Assembly: GCF_000566685.1 (NCBI RefSeq)
Contig: NZ_AZQN01000004.1
Location: 372,001 to 436,000, forward strand
Direction: 5' to 3'
Length of the DNA: 64,000 nucleotides
Source of the DNA: Dyadobacter tibetensis Y620-1
GTDB taxonomy: Bacteria > Bacteroidota > Bacteroidia > Cytophagales > Spirosomataceae
Every line of letters starts with the position of its first letter. Positions within the stretch are counted from its first letter, which is position 1. This document shows, piece by piece, positions 54,367-63,578 of the stretch. Under the pieces are notes generated by a model that did no database searches, was not told the origin of the DNA, and worked only from the letters and a program-made list of their open reading frames with translations. The translations under genes and the position numbers were made by a program.

Positions 54367-54386
54367 AGTACTATACCATTGGATAG
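54367..54386. promoter_or_regulatory. Palindromic operator in the HxlR leader
   Basis: TACTATACCA / TTGGATAGTA: 8 of 10 positions of the half-sites pair. It covers the expected transcription start just downstream of the -7 box, a good place for autorepression by the encoded regulator. Confidence 0.6.
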
Positions 54387-54414
54387 TATTAGTTTAAAAG
54401 AAAGTAGCATAATT

Positions 54415-54777
54415 ATGAAAACAGAAGAAAGGAATTTCAGCACCTGCTCCAAGCATATGTTCCCAGTACACGACGCATTGGCGGTACTCAACGGAAAGTG
54501 GAAGCTTCCCATAATCATTTCTTTAATGTTTGGCAACAAGCGGTTTTCGCAGATTGGGCGGGAAATACCTAAAATAACAGACAAGATGCTATCTAAGGAA
54601 TTGAGAGACCTGGAAATGAACGAGTTAGTTAAGCGAACGGTATACGACTCTATTCCTGTAGTTGTGGAATATACCCTCACCGATTATGGTCATACCCTGG
54701 AACCAGTTATAGAAGTGTTGCGAAAATGGGGCGAAAAACATAGAGAAAGAATTATGAAGGAAGAATCTACAGAATAA
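54415..54777 (+). CDS. HxlR-family transcriptional regulator
   Basis: From ATG 54415 (MKTEERNFSTC) 120 residues; an upstream TTG at 54379 lies inside the operator, so the ATG is preferred. Winged-helix HxlR domain: CSKHMFPVHDALAVLNGKWKLPIII (about 11-35), LMFGNKRFSQIGREIPKITDKMLSKELRDLEMNELV (helix-turn-helix) and VVVEYTLTDYGHTLEPVIEVL (wing and final helix). Cys11 sits at the N-terminal position that senses oxidants or aldehydes in relatives such as HypR and QorR. The usual divergent oxidoreductase target is not present; upstream is gene debris. The 54778-54998 gap shows no gene. Confidence 0.92.
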   Translation: MKTEERNFSTCSKHMFPVHDALAVLNGKWKLPIIISLMFGNKRFSQIGREIPKITDKMLSKELRDLEMNELVKRTVYDSIPVVVEYTLTDYGHTLEPVIEVLRKWGEKHRERIMKEESTE

Positions 54778-54998
54778 GGTCTTTCGATCAGAAATGCAAA
54801 AACAGACCCTTACCGGAACAATATATAAAACACTGTTTATCAGCGCTTAAACAAAAAGAATAAAGTATACCCATCATTCAACTCTTCATAAAAAAAATGG
54901 TCATTACAAGTAATTCTTTTACAGAATACTCTGCTTGTGGCACAACTTTGGTATCTGTTATAGCCAAACTCTATGTTAAACTTTAACCTTTGTCAATT

Positions 54999-55163
54999 AT
55001 GTTAAAATGGACCATCACTTTTTTAGTAGTAGCGATTATAGCTGGTATATTAGGTTTCGGAGGAATAGCAGCAGGAGCGGCTGGTATAGCCAAAATTTTA
55101 TTCTTTGTATTTATAGTACTTTTTGTACTAAGTCTGATCAGCAAAGGCTTCGGAAGGTCTTAG
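54999..55163 (+). CDS. DUF1328 (YtjA-like) small membrane protein
   Basis: A 54-residue protein, [20 protein letters not shown] then [18 protein letters not shown] and [12 protein letters not shown]. This is the DUF1328 pattern: W near the start, AxIAGxLGFGGIA, then a second helix [14 protein letters not shown]. Two membrane helices, found in many bacteria and often linked to general stress. It is followed by a strong terminator. Too short for common ORF cut-offs. Confidence 0.9.
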   Translation: MLKWTITFLVVAIIAGILGFGGIAAGAAGIAKILFFVFIVLFVLSLISKGFGRS

Positions 55164-55192
55164 AAAGAGACCGGGAATTATACACAGCACTA

Positions 55193-55229
55193 TATAGGAA
55201 AAGGCGGGATATACCCGCCTTTTCCTATA
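55193..55229 (+). terminator. Terminator between the DUF1328 gene and guaA
   Basis: ATAGGAAAAGGCGGG / CCCGCCTTTTCCTAT perfect stem with a short loop, 30 bp after the DUF1328 stop and 40 bp from the convergent guaA stop; probably serves both. Confidence 0.88.
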
Positions 55230-55268
55230 TTATTGCCTTAATTTTATTCTTTAAATCAGAATCAATTA

Positions 55269-56798
55269 TTATTCCCATTCAATGGTAGCAGGTGGTTTCG
55301 AGGAGATATCATATACCACCCGGTTTACGCCCTTTACCTTATTAATAATATCATTAGAGACTTCAGCTAGAAAGTCGTAGGGTAGATGCGCCCAGTCAGC
55401 TGTCATTCCATCTACAGACGTAACGGCTCTTAGAGCCACTACATTTTCGTAGGTTCGCTCATCACCCATTACACCAACGCTCTGAACCGGTAATAACATG
55501 ACTCCTGCCTGCCAAACTTCCTTATACAAATCCCATTTACGAAGACCGCCAATAAAAATGGCATCCACCTGCTGCAAGATATGTACCTTCTCGGCGGTAA
55601 CATCACCCAATATCCTGATGGCCAAGCCAGGGCCAGGGAATGGATGACGACCTAAAATATTTTCGGAGATACCTAAAGTGCGTCCAACTGCTCTCACCTC
55701 ATCTTTGAATAATGTTTTAAGCGGCTCCACTACTTTCAATTTCATAAAGTCGGGTAGGCCTCCCACATTATGGTGAGATTTGATCGTGGCAGAAGGACCT
55801 TTTACGGATACGGACTCGATCACATCGGGGTAAATTGTCCCCTGACCCAGCCACTTTACATCTTCTATTAAATGTGCTTCTTGGTCGAAAATATCTATAA
55901 ATGCCTTTCCAATTGCCTTTCTCTTGGCTTCCGGGTCCGATAAGCCTGCTAGTTCCTTATAAAATAGATCTTTGGCGTCTACTCCTTTAATATTGAGCCC
56001 CATATTCTCGTAAGAATGTAGAACCTGCTCATATTCATCCTTGCGTAGTAATCCATTATCCACGAAAATACAGAATAGGTTCTTGCCTATAGCCTGATGT
56101 ACGAGTACGGCAGCTACAGAGGAATCGACACCTCCAGAAAGTGCCATCACCACCCGGTCATTACCCAGCTCCATTTTAAGCTCGGCTATGGTCTGCTCGG
56201 CAAAAGACTCAGAAGTCCAGTCCTGTGCACATCCACAAATTCCTACCACGAAGTTATGCATCAACTGCTTCCCTTCGGAAGAATGAGTCACTTCCGGATG
56301 AAATTGAATACCATAGGTAAGCTCATCCTCAATTTTATAGGCGGCTACACGCACAGACTCTGTAGAAGCAATCACATGAAAATTATTAGGTGCCTGCACA
56401 ATGGTATCGCCGTGAGACATCCATACATGCGAAGACGAGGACAGGCCTACTAATAATGACGAGTCATGATCGGCAATATCCAACTTAGCGCGGCCATATT
56501 CCCGGTGCTCTGAGGCCTTCACCTGTCCACCACTCATATCGGCCATCATCTGGGCTCCATAGCAGATTCCCAGCACAGGTACCTGTCCGCGGATTCCGGT
56601 CAGATCGACCCGGGGAGAATCCTGATCACGTACCGAACAGGGACTTCCGGAAAGTATTACGCCCTTGATATTTGGAGTAAGTTCAGGAAAATTATTGTAG
56701 GGGTGAATTTCACAATATACATTAAGCTCACGGACACGGCGGGCAATCAACTGGGTATACTGCGATCCGAAATCAAGTATTAATATCTGTTCTGTCAT
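55269..56798 (-). CDS. guaA: GMP synthase (glutamine-hydrolysing)
   Basis: Converts XMP to GMP using glutamine and ATP. From ATG 56798 ([21 protein letters not shown]) 509 residues; the frame extends to 56846 but the extra 16 residues are not part of the family. Class I amidotransferase: Cys79 in LGICYGAQ, His/Glu in [14 protein letters not shown]-pyrophosphatase: [12 protein letters not shown] (PP-loop). C-terminal dimerisation domain: [15 protein letters not shown] through [10 protein letters not shown]. Complete and intact. Confidence 0.97.
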   Translation of the reverse strand: MTEQILILDFGSQYTQLIARRVRELNVYCEIHPYNNFPELTPNIKGVILSGSPCSVRDQDSPRVDLTGIRGQVPVLGICYGAQMMADMSGGQVKASEHREYGRAKLDIADHDSSLLVGLSSSSHVWMSHGDTIVQAPNNFHVIASTESVRVAAYKIEDELTYGIQFHPEVTHSSEGKQLMHNFVVGICGCAQDWTSESFAEQTIAELKMELGNDRVVMALSGGVDSSVAAVLVHQAIGKNLFCIFVDNGLLRKDEYEQVLHSYENMGLNIKGVDAKDLFYKELAGLSDPEAKRKAIGKAFIDIFDQEAHLIEDVKWLGQGTIYPDVIESVSVKGPSATIKSHHNVGGLPDFMKLKVVEPLKTLFKDEVRAVGRTLGISENILGRHPFPGPGLAIRILGDVTAEKVHILQQVDAIFIGGLRKWDLYKEVWQAGVMLLPVQSVGVMGDERTYENVVALRAVTSVDGMTADWAHLPYDFLAEVSNDIINKVKGVNRVVYDISSKPPATIEWE

Positions 56799-56930
56799 GA
56801 AAATGCTGTCTAAAACGCAAAGGTAGCTACATTTGACCGAAACCAAAAGCGTGAACGCTGCGGATAGCCAACATTATTTGAACAGTATAAACCGTTATAA
56901 AAATAATGCTTAGCGGAAAATTGAAAATTA

Positions 56931-56962
56931 TTTGTAGTTAATTACAAATATGAGTACATTTG
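56931..56962 (+). promoter_or_regulatory. Cold-shock gene promoter (TTTG-N20-TACATTTG)
   Basis: A -33 TTTG (56931-56934) and -7 TACATTTG (56955-56962) at 20-bp spacing, the Bacteroidota sigma consensus. The -7 box overlies the open frame before the real start, showing that the frame's first ATG (56950) is not transcribed and the start at 56989 is correct. Confidence 0.75.
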
Positions 56963-56988
56963 TTCAAATTTATAATTTAATTGATAAT

Positions 56989-57180
56989 ATGAATCAAGGA
57001 ACAGTAAAATTCTTCAATGACTCTAAAGGATACGGGTTCATTAAAGACACAGAATCAGGTCAGGATTATTTTGTACACATCTCAGGACTGGTTGACGAAG
57101 TTCGCGAAAACGACGAGGTTACTTTTGACCTTCAGGAAGGCCGTAAAGGCATGAACGCCGTTAATGTTAAGCTTGCATAA
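56989..57180 (+). CDS. Cold-shock domain protein (CspA-like)
   Basis: A 63-residue single cold-shock domain that binds single-stranded RNA/DNA as an RNA chaperone. MNQGTVKFFNDSKGYGFIKD has RNP1 (KGYGFI), DYFVHISGL has RNP2, and VTFDLQEGRKGMNAVNVKL closes the barrel. The start is fixed by the promoter, by the conserved length and by the family's usual N-terminus. An mRNA leader of only about 20 nt follows from the promoter position, unlike the long regulated leader of E. coli cspA. Confidence 0.95.
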   Translation: MNQGTVKFFNDSKGYGFIKDTESGQDYFVHISGLVDEVRENDEVTFDLQEGRKGMNAVNVKLA

Positions 57181-57207
57181 TCGTAACTTAATATAAATGT
57201 AATACAT

Positions 57208-57236
57208 AAAAGGCCTCACTTCGGTGAGGCCTTTTA
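57208..57236 (+). terminator. Terminator after the cold-shock gene
   Basis: AAAAGGCCTCAC-ttcg-GTGAGGCCTTTT: perfect stem closed by a stable UUCG tetraloop and followed by T residues. Confidence 0.92.
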
Positions 57237-57277
57237 TTTTGGCTGAATTTATCTTTTCCCTCTTAAATTCCTAAGTA

Positions 57278-58012
57278 TTATTCCGTTTCATACTCGAGTC
57301 TTACTGTAATATTCGCAGTCTTTCGCTTGGAGGAAGTATTGAAAGACCCGCCCCAGGAAAACTCTTCTGAAGAGTTTTGAGCTACGATTTGGAATACACC
57401 CATATCCGCCTTTTTAAGGTCGCCTACCTCACTATCTGAGTTTTGAGCAATTTTTTTGGCACGCATATTGGCGTCCTTAGTGGCCTCAGCTATCATCTCA
57501 ATCTTCAATTCCTTAAGTTTAGTATAGTAATATTCGGGACTGTTGGAATAGAATTCTACGCCACTGTTGATAAGCTCACTCACTTGCCGAGAAATACTCT
57601 CTACCTTATCCACTTCATGCGATTCAATTTGTACATTCTGGCTTAAGTGATACCCCGTGAATGTGGATCGTATTTTCACCCCGTTATCTCCATATACCTC
57701 ATCAAACTCTTTGGCTATCTGAACGGCAGAGAATATGATCTGATCATTTTGAATCCCTTTCGAAATTAGGTACTTCCGGATATGCTCACGATCCTGATCT
57801 ACCATCGCATAGGCACTTTTCAGATCCACGCTTTTTTTACTAAACGAGCCGCTCCAGACAATCAGATCTGAAACAAAATCCTTGGTACCTAGCCCTGTTA
57901 CATTAATGGTATTACCTGATTTATTCCGATTCTTAAAGGCATTTGATAGAATAAGGGCGGTAACTATGATGGACAGCCCGAGGATTAGGGCGTTCAGAGG
58001 TGATTTATTCAT
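57278..58012 (-). CDS. SIMPL (DUF541) domain protein
   Basis: A 244-residue membrane-anchored periplasmic protein. One N-terminal helix (about 6-24, LNALILGLSIIVTALILS) then the SIMPL domain: INVTGLGTKDFVSDLIVWSGSFS, YLISKGIQNDQIIFSAVQIAKEF, YHLSQNVQIES, VEFYSNSPEYYYTKLKELKIEMIAEATKDANMRAKKIAQ and TANITVRLEYE. SIMPL proteins form ring-like oligomers in crystal structures; the function is unsettled (stress resistance reported for some). Stands alone. Confidence 0.92.
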   Translation of the reverse strand: MNKSPLNALILGLSIIVTALILSNAFKNRNKSGNTINVTGLGTKDFVSDLIVWSGSFSKKSVDLKSAYAMVDQDREHIRKYLISKGIQNDQIIFSAVQIAKEFDEVYGDNGVKIRSTFTGYHLSQNVQIESHEVDKVESISRQVSELINSGVEFYSNSPEYYYTKLKELKIEMIAEATKDANMRAKKIAQNSDSEVGDLKKADMGVFQIVAQNSSEEFSWGGSFNTSSKRKTANITVRLEYETE

Positions 58013-58124
58013 GCTTTGTGCGGATTAAGTTTTATTAGCAACGCTTGAATCCTATGTATATTTTCTGAGAACATTAGGAATATTTCTGCAAATGAACATC
58101 CTATGTAAGATAGCCCCGGATAAG

Positions 58125-58159
58125 AAAAACAGCCTCTTTTGTCATGGCAAAAGAGGCTG
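58125..58159 (-). terminator. Terminator after glyS
   Basis: CAGCCTCTTTT / AAAAGAGGCTG stem with an 8-base loop; on the minus strand followed by TTTTTCTT, 22 bp after the stop. Confidence 0.85.
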
Positions 58160-58180
58160 CTCCTGGTTCCTTTTCCTTGA

Positions 58181-59665
58181 TCAAATCACCTCCAGAATGC
58201 GCTCCATAGCTACCTCATGGCCTATTTTGGTTTTAAGGTCAGAAATAGCGATTCGCTCCTGCTCCATACTGTCACGATGGCGAATGGTGACAGTATTATC
58301 TTCCATCGTTTGGTAATCAATCACAATACAGTAAGGTGTTCCAATCAAATCCTGACGGGTATAGCGCTTGCCAATTGCGGCACCATCGTCATATGTCGTC
58401 CTGAAAGATGACTTCAAGGAAGCAGCAACCTCCTGAGCCTTTTCGGCCAATCCATCCTTTTTCACCAATGGAAGCACAGCCGCTTTAAAAGGTGCCAAGG
58501 CTGGATGAAGCTTTAAATAGGTGCGCTGCTTAGCTTGATCACCTTCACCTACCTTCTCTACCGTATAGGCATTGCAAAAAGTTGCTAAGAATAAGCGGTC
58601 AGCCCCCACAGAAGTTTCTACTACATAAGGAATATAATTTCCATACGGCTTTCCATTCTCATCTAACTCGGCATCAAAATATTGTTGCTTTTTACGACTT
58701 AACTCCTGGTGATTGCGTAGATCGAAGTCGGTCCGGGAATGTATCCCTTCCATTTCACGAAAGCCGAAGGGGAATTTATATTCTATATCCACTGCAGCAT
58801 TGGCATAATGCGCCAATTTATCGTGGTCATGAAATTTCAAACTTTCGGCCGGAAGGCCCAGAGCTATATGAAATTTCATCCGAGCCTCTTTCCAGGCATT
58901 ATACCAGGTCATTTCGGTACCAGGGCGTACGAAAAATTGCATTTCCATTTGCTCAAACTCGCGCATACGGAAGGTAAACTGCCGGGCTACTATTTCATTC
59001 CTGAAGGCCTTGCCAATCTGAGCAATCCCAAATGGGACCTTCATTCTACCACTTTTTTGAACATTTAAAAAGTTTACAAATATCCCCTGTGCCGTTTCGG
59101 GGCGGAGATAAATGGTTGATGAATCTTCGGCAACTGATCCTACCTGGGTGCTAAACATCAGGTTGAATTGGCGAACTTCTGTCCAGTTTAGCGTCCCCGA
59201 CACCGCACACTTGATATCCTGAGATATAATAAGCTCGCGAACCCCAGCAAGATCCTCTGCACTTAGCAACCGTCCCATTTCGGTCAGGAGTGACTGAGCC
59301 TTCTCTTCTTCTCCTGCTGCGGCAAGTTCTTCTGCTTTAGCTTCCAGAAGCTGATCGGCGCGATATCGCTTTTTGGAATCCTTATTGTCAATCATAGGGT
59401 CGCTGAAGCCATCGACATGGCCCGAAGCCTTCCAGGTAAGGGGATGCATAAAGATGGCCGCATCGATCCCAACGATGTTATCATGTAATTGGGTCATCGC
59501 CTTCCACCAGGCAGCCTTCAGGTTATTTTTCAGCTCTACGCCATTCTGGCCATAATCGTATACTGCCTGAAGGCCGTCGTAGATTTCCGAAGAAGGAAAC
59601 ACAAAACCATATTCTTTAGCATGCCCCACAATATCTTGTAGGGAAGTAGCAGGTGCCTGATCCAT
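58181..59665 (-). CDS. glyS: Glycyl-tRNA synthetase (homodimeric class II)
   Basis: Charges tRNA-Gly. 494 residues, of the alpha2 eukaryote/archaea-like form used by Bacteroidota and others, not the alpha2beta2 form. Seen: HAKEYGFVFPSSEIYDGLQAVYDYGQNGVEL (about 14-44), motif 2 at FRNEIVARQFTFRMREFEQMEMQFFV, IHSRTDFDLRNHQE, PYVVETSVGADRLFLATF (motif 3) and the anticodon-binding domain from about 385 (LAPFKAAVLPLVKKDGL). The gene name glyQS is also used for this form. Confidence 0.96.
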   Translation of the reverse strand: MDQAPATSLQDIVGHAKEYGFVFPSSEIYDGLQAVYDYGQNGVELKNNLKAAWWKAMTQLHDNIVGIDAAIFMHPLTWKASGHVDGFSDPMIDNKDSKKRYRADQLLEAKAEELAAAGEEEKAQSLLTEMGRLLSAEDLAGVRELIISQDIKCAVSGTLNWTEVRQFNLMFSTQVGSVAEDSSTIYLRPETAQGIFVNFLNVQKSGRMKVPFGIAQIGKAFRNEIVARQFTFRMREFEQMEMQFFVRPGTEMTWYNAWKEARMKFHIALGLPAESLKFHDHDKLAHYANAAVDIEYKFPFGFREMEGIHSRTDFDLRNHQELSRKKQQYFDAELDENGKPYGNYIPYVVETSVGADRLFLATFCNAYTVEKVGEGDQAKQRTYLKLHPALAPFKAAVLPLVKKDGLAEKAQEVAASLKSSFRTTYDDGAAIGKRYTRQDLIGTPYCIVIDYQTMEDNTVTIRHRDSMEQERIAISDLKTKIGHEVAMERILEVI

Positions 59666-59863
59666 TATATTCGTTTATATCTATTAAAAAATTACTTCGC
59701 AATTTGATCCCCTCGCTGGGGAACGGGCAAAATTAGGAAATTTGATGGCAAAGGTGGAAGATGTACTGTTTTTTTGTAAATTAATGTTGCTGTAGTCGTC
59801 AAGTAGCGTGCCTGTCCCTCCCCGACCGCTGAATTTTATTCCGTTTTATTTAAATATCAGGCC

Positions 59864-60841
59864 ATGTTCAGAGGGATCATCAACGAGCTAAAGGATTTTT
59901 TTGGCCTCACTCCTAAACAGGCCAGGGCCACGGTTTATACGATTTTTGTGATGATTCTCCTGGCAATTACCCCGATACTGTTCAACCGTTTTCTACTACC
60001 CCTGTTACCCATTGATGATCCGACTCTGGAGCCGGAAAGACTGGATAGCCTGGCCTCAAGAATTGAAGACGAACTAAACAAAGCCGATAAAGCTGATCAG
60101 AAGGTTGACGGGACCTTCCCCCAATCGCCCCATCGCCGTCCCATTCGACGTTTCACTTTCAATCCTAATTTGGCGTCCATAACGGATTTTGAAGACCTGG
60201 GCATTCCTGGTTTCCTTGCGAAGCGGATTGATAACTACAGACAAAAAGGTGGGAAATTCAGACGCAAAACAGACTTATTACAAATTTACGACTTCCCTTC
60301 AGCTTTATTCGAGGAGTTAGAACCCTATATTATACTCACTCCAGAAGTCAAAAATGAGCGAGCTGATAATAATAAAGAAAAAAGCTCAAATGCAGACCCA
60401 CCCAAGAGCAGCATCAATAGCTTCAGCAGTAGCAAATCGATAGGGCATTTCGACATAAATTCTGCAGACAGTAGTCAATTGCTACCGCTCAAGGGCATAG
60501 GAAACAAGCTTGCCCAGCGAATCCTCAAATTCAGAGACGCTCTCGGTGGGTTTTATAGTAAGAAGCAGTACTCCGAAATCTATGGACTGGATTCGCTTAC
60601 CTTACAAGAGTTGAGCCGCCATACAGATATTACATCACCCACCCAGAAAATCTCCATCAACACGGCGACAGTCGAACGCCTCACGTCCCATCCTTATTTA
60701 AGGAATAAGAAACTTGCCTCTGTAATCGTAAATTACCGCAATCAACATGGTCCCTACCACTCGGCAGAAGACCTTATGAAAATAAAAGTGCTGGATACTA
60801 CCAGCCTGGAGAAAATCCTACCTTATATCTCATTTGAATAA
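59864..60841 (+). CDS. Helix-hairpin-helix protein (ComEA-like repeats), membrane-anchored
   Basis: A 325-residue protein with a membrane helix near the N-terminus (about 22-43, ATVYTIFVMILLAITPILFNRFL) and three ComEA-type helix-hairpin-helix modules: about 105-165 (ITDFEDLGIPGFLAKRIDNYRQKGGKF), 197-255 (INSADSSQLLPLKGIGNKLAQRILKFRDALGGF) and 262-324 (INTATVERLTSHPYLRNKKLASVIVNYRNQHGPY). This fold binds DNA backbone; ComEA proteins bind incoming DNA in competence. The membrane anchor suggests surface DNA binding; the function here is inference. Confidence 0.88.
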   Translation: MFRGIINELKDFFGLTPKQARATVYTIFVMILLAITPILFNRFLLPLLPIDDPTLEPERLDSLASRIEDELNKADKADQKVDGTFPQSPHRRPIRRFTFNPNLASITDFEDLGIPGFLAKRIDNYRQKGGKFRRKTDLLQIYDFPSALFEELEPYIILTPEVKNERADNNKEKSSNADPPKSSINSFSSSKSIGHFDINSADSSQLLPLKGIGNKLAQRILKFRDALGGFYSKKQYSEIYGLDSLTLQELSRHTDITSPTQKISINTATVERLTSHPYLRNKKLASVIVNYRNQHGPYHSAEDLMKIKVLDTTSLEKILPYISFE

Positions 60842-60846
60842 ACGAG

Positions 60847-61836
60847 TCAGGCTTGGGAGTTAAGCAATTTCTTCGCTTCGTCAAGCTGAATTTTAGTTCC
60901 CATTACAATCATACTTTCGCCCGAAGCAGTACAGTATTCCGGACCGGGATTTCGCAAATAGCTGCCTTCCTTCTGTTTGATTCCCAAAATGGTGCAACCC
61001 GTTGCCTGCCATAAATTCAGTTCCTTGAGCTGGGTGGACAAAGCTATTGGAATTTCGGTAATCTGAAAATTCTCGTTATGCTGCGTACTCATCAAGGTAA
61101 TGAATTCCTGAACATCGGGAATAAGTACCAGGGTAGCCATATGAGCACCGCTGATCTTATCGGGCATAATGACATTATTTGCACCCGCAATTTTCAGCTT
61201 ACTAACACTTTGATCATAGGATGCCCTGCTGATAATCAGTAACTCTGGGTTTAGCTGCCGGGCCGTGAGCACAACAAATAAGTTAGCGGAATCTTCTGGA
61301 AGTGATACTATTAAGGCTTTGGCTTTCAGGATGCCCGCTTCCAGCAGCACCTCATCACGAGTAGCATCCCCATGGATCATAATATCGCCCGGGAAAGGAG
61401 CAATACCGGGTACTTTTTCAATCACCACAAATGGTATGTCACTGTTCCTTAACACGGCACTGGATTCCCGGCCATTCCGGCCAAAACCACATACAACTAC
61501 ATGATCTTCCATTCTCATCAGACTTTTAAACTGTTTATATCGTCTATACTCTTTGGTCCACTCCCCATCGGCAATGAGTCGGGTTACGAAAGTAAGGTAG
61601 TAAGCTACTAATCCAATGCTGGTAATGATGAGCACGATAGTAAACAGTCGCCCCGCCGGACTCAGCTCCTGAACCTCTCCATAACCAACGGTGCTAACCG
61701 TAATTACAGTCATAAATAAGGAATCGATCCAGCTATAGCCATCGATCAAAACATATCCGATGGTCCCCAACAAGGTAAGTACCGCCAGGTATAGCAGTGG
61801 GAAAAGAAATTTACGAATGAGTACCCATCTATTCAT
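60847..61836 (-). CDS. Potassium channel with RCK (TrkA-N/TrkA-C) domain
   Basis: A 329-residue two-helix potassium channel. Helix 1 (about 10-30), pore loop with filter TVSTVGYGE (about 43-51), helix 2 (about 62-85, LFTIVLIITSIGLVAYYL), then an RCK/TrkA-N Rossmann domain: VVVCGFGRNGRES (GxGxxG, about 113-125), VIEKVPGIAPF and HGDATRDEVLLEAGI. A short TrkA-C-like part follows (about 250-329). Probably regulates K+ flux in response to a nucleotide or ion. It starts 3 bp downstream of the cysQ stop. Confidence 0.94.
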   Translation of the reverse strand: MNRWVLIRKFLFPLLYLAVLTLLGTIGYVLIDGYSWIDSLFMTVITVSTVGYGEVQELSPAGRLFTIVLIITSIGLVAYYLTFVTRLIADGEWTKEYRRYKQFKSLMRMEDHVVVCGFGRNGRESSAVLRNSDIPFVVIEKVPGIAPFPGDIMIHGDATRDEVLLEAGILKAKALIVSLPEDSANLFVVLTARQLNPELLIISRASYDQSVSKLKIAGANNVIMPDKISGAHMATLVLIPDVQEFITLMSTQHNENFQITEIPIALSTQLKELNLWQATGCTILGIKQKEGSYLRNPGPEYCTASGESMIVMGTKIQLDEAKKLLNSQA

Positions 61837-61839
61837 AGG

Positions 61840-62628
61840 TTAATAAGGAGATAGGCCATTGTTTTCTGGAGTCGCCAAACATAAAAAGCTTTCATTTTGC
61901 AGACTTTCTTTGTTATAAAGAAAGGACCGACCATCAGGGCGAGTCAGACTGCCACCGCTATAATTAATTATGGCATGACCTGCGGCGGTATCCCACTCCA
62001 TGGTGGGTCCCTGCCGATAATATATCTGAGCCTTTCCCTCAGCAATGAGGCCAAATTTTACCGCACTTCCTACTGTTTTCCGATCAACAACCGGATACCC
62101 TCTCAAAAAAACCTCCTCTTCGGGCAGTGCATGAGATCGGCTGCACAGGGCCGTCCAACCCGTGGGCAAAGACCTTACCTGAAGTTTTTGGGGGACTTCC
62201 CCTTCCAACCATTTCCAAGCCCCATATTCGGCGCTTGCCAGATAAGTTGTTTGAGTAACGGGCACATGAATCACCCCCAACTGAGGATAACCATCCTCTA
62301 TAAGGGCTACGTTGACGGTGAACTCACCATTTCTATTAACGAACTCCCTGGTTCCGTCGAGCGGGTCCACGCACCAATAACGCTGCCAACCCTTTCTTTC
62401 TGAAAAGGGAATATCCCTCCCCTCTTCCGATAGAACGGGAATATGTGGATGTAATTTCAAGAGCCCTTCCGTCAGTACTCCATGGGCGACCCTATCGGCC
62501 AGAGTAAGGGGTGAAGCGTCGGCCTTCCAGGCAACTTGGTTAGCCAGCGCTTTATCATCATAAATTTCCATGATCCGCCGGCCTGCCAGGGCTGTCAAGT
62601 GAGCAATTTCAACAATATTCATGTACAA
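61840..62628 (-). CDS. cysQ: 3'(2'),5'-bisphosphate nucleotidase
   Basis: Hydrolyses PAP, a by-product of sulfate assimilation, to AMP. A 262-residue protein of the inositol-monophosphatase superfamily. Motifs: SEEGRDIPF (metal Glu, about 74-82), WCVDPLDGTREFVNRNGEF (about 96-114, DPLDGT metal motif) and EWDTAAGHAIINYSGG (WDTAAG, third metal Asp). CysQ is inhibited by lithium in relatives. ATG at 62622 (second codon pair) is an alternative start. Its stop lies just ahead of the K+ channel gene. Confidence 0.93.
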   Translation of the reverse strand: MYMNIVEIAHLTALAGRRIMEIYDDKALANQVAWKADASPLTLADRVAHGVLTEGLLKLHPHIPVLSEEGRDIPFSERKGWQRYWCVDPLDGTREFVNRNGEFTVNVALIEDGYPQLGVIHVPVTQTTYLASAEYGAWKWLEGEVPQKLQVRSLPTGWTALCSRSHALPEEEVFLRGYPVVDRKTVGSAVKFGLIAEGKAQIYYRQGPTMEWDTAAGHAIINYSGGSLTRPDGRSFLYNKESLQNESFLCLATPENNGLSPY

Positions 62629-62678
62629 AGTTGAGGAAGATGGTCAGGTTAAACTTCAGGTCACATTCGAATCATGTG

Positions 62679-63452
62679 TTAAAAATTGGGTTTTAAAAGA
62701 TATTTCGAATAAAAATCATCGATAACCTTCACCACTTCGTCGGGGGTATCAACCAGGTTTATGAGCTTCATATCCTCCGGACTGATATTCTTTTCTACAA
62801 GCATTACCTGTTTAATCCAGTCCAACAATCCCGACCAGTAGCTAGTCCCTACCAGAACGATAGGAAAACGGCCAATTTTCTTGGTTTGAATCAGAGTCAT
62901 CGCCTCAAAAAGCTCATCGAGCGTGCCAAACCCTCCCGGCATGACGATAAACCCCTGGGAATATTTCACAAACATCACCTTTCTTACAAAGAAAAAATCG
63001 AAATTGATATTCTTATCTACATCAATATAGATATTACTTTGCTGCTCAAATGGTAATTTAATGTTTAAACCCACTGACTTTCCACCCTGTTCGAAGGCTC
63101 CTTTGTTTCCAGCCTCCATAATTCCTGGTCCACCACCTGTAATGACTCCATACCCATGACGAACCAATTTGGCGGCAATTTCTTCGGCCATTTTATAATG
63201 GGGATTGTCTGGCAGGGTTCGTGCAGACCCAAAGATGGACACGCAAGGGCCTATTTTGGCTAAACGATCGAAGCCTGCAACAAATTCTGACATCACCTTG
63301 AAAATTACCCATGAATCTGCGCTTTTGATTTCACTCCAATTTCGATCTGCAAATGCCTCCTTTATGCGTATTTCATCTTCTTTGACGGCCGGATTCATCA
63401 AAGACAAATCCGTGGCGTCTTCTTCATTAGTATGATTTAATTCTTCATTCAT
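62679..63452 (-). CDS. LOG-family (TIGR00730) Rossmann-fold protein
   Basis: From ATG 63452 (MNEELNHTNEEDATDL) 257 residues; the frame runs open to 63722 but the extra 90 residues overlap rpiB on the other strand and are unlike the family. The LOG motif PGGFGTLDE (about 162-170) and GGGPGIMEAGNKGAF (about 104-118) form the nucleotide-phosphoribohydrolase active site, and SIFGSARTLPDNPHYKMA is the N-terminal strand. Relatives release cytokinin bases from nucleotides or act as purine/pyrimidine nucleosidases; the longer form with an acidic N-terminus is usual in Bacteroidota. Confidence 0.92.
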   Translation of the reverse strand: MNEELNHTNEEDATDLSLMNPAVKEDEIRIKEAFADRNWSEIKSADSWVIFKVMSEFVAGFDRLAKIGPCVSIFGSARTLPDNPHYKMAEEIAAKLVRHGYGVITGGGPGIMEAGNKGAFEQGGKSVGLNIKLPFEQQSNIYIDVDKNINFDFFFVRKVMFVKYSQGFIVMPGGFGTLDELFEAMTLIQTKKIGRFPIVLVGTSYWSGLLDWIKQVMLVEKNISPEDMKLINLVDTPDEVVKVIDDFYSKYLLKPNF

Positions 63453-63488
63453 AATTTTATGTTTTTCAGTTTGTTTCCGAATTGATAT

Positions 63489-63496
63489 TACCTTTG
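63489..63496 (+). promoter_or_regulatory. Candidate rpiB promoter -7 box (TACCTTTG)
   Basis: Matches TAnnTTTG 83 bp upstream of the rpiB ATG in the 126-bp divergent gap. The nearest TTTG lies only 15 bp upstream (63470), short of the normal 19-21 spacing, so support is partial. Confidence 0.45.
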
Positions 63497-63578
63497 TATT
63501 TGAATAATTGGGCCTAATATCCAAGGATATTATCCAATATACAAAAACGGTAAGACAGCTACAATTAACAAAAAAGAA

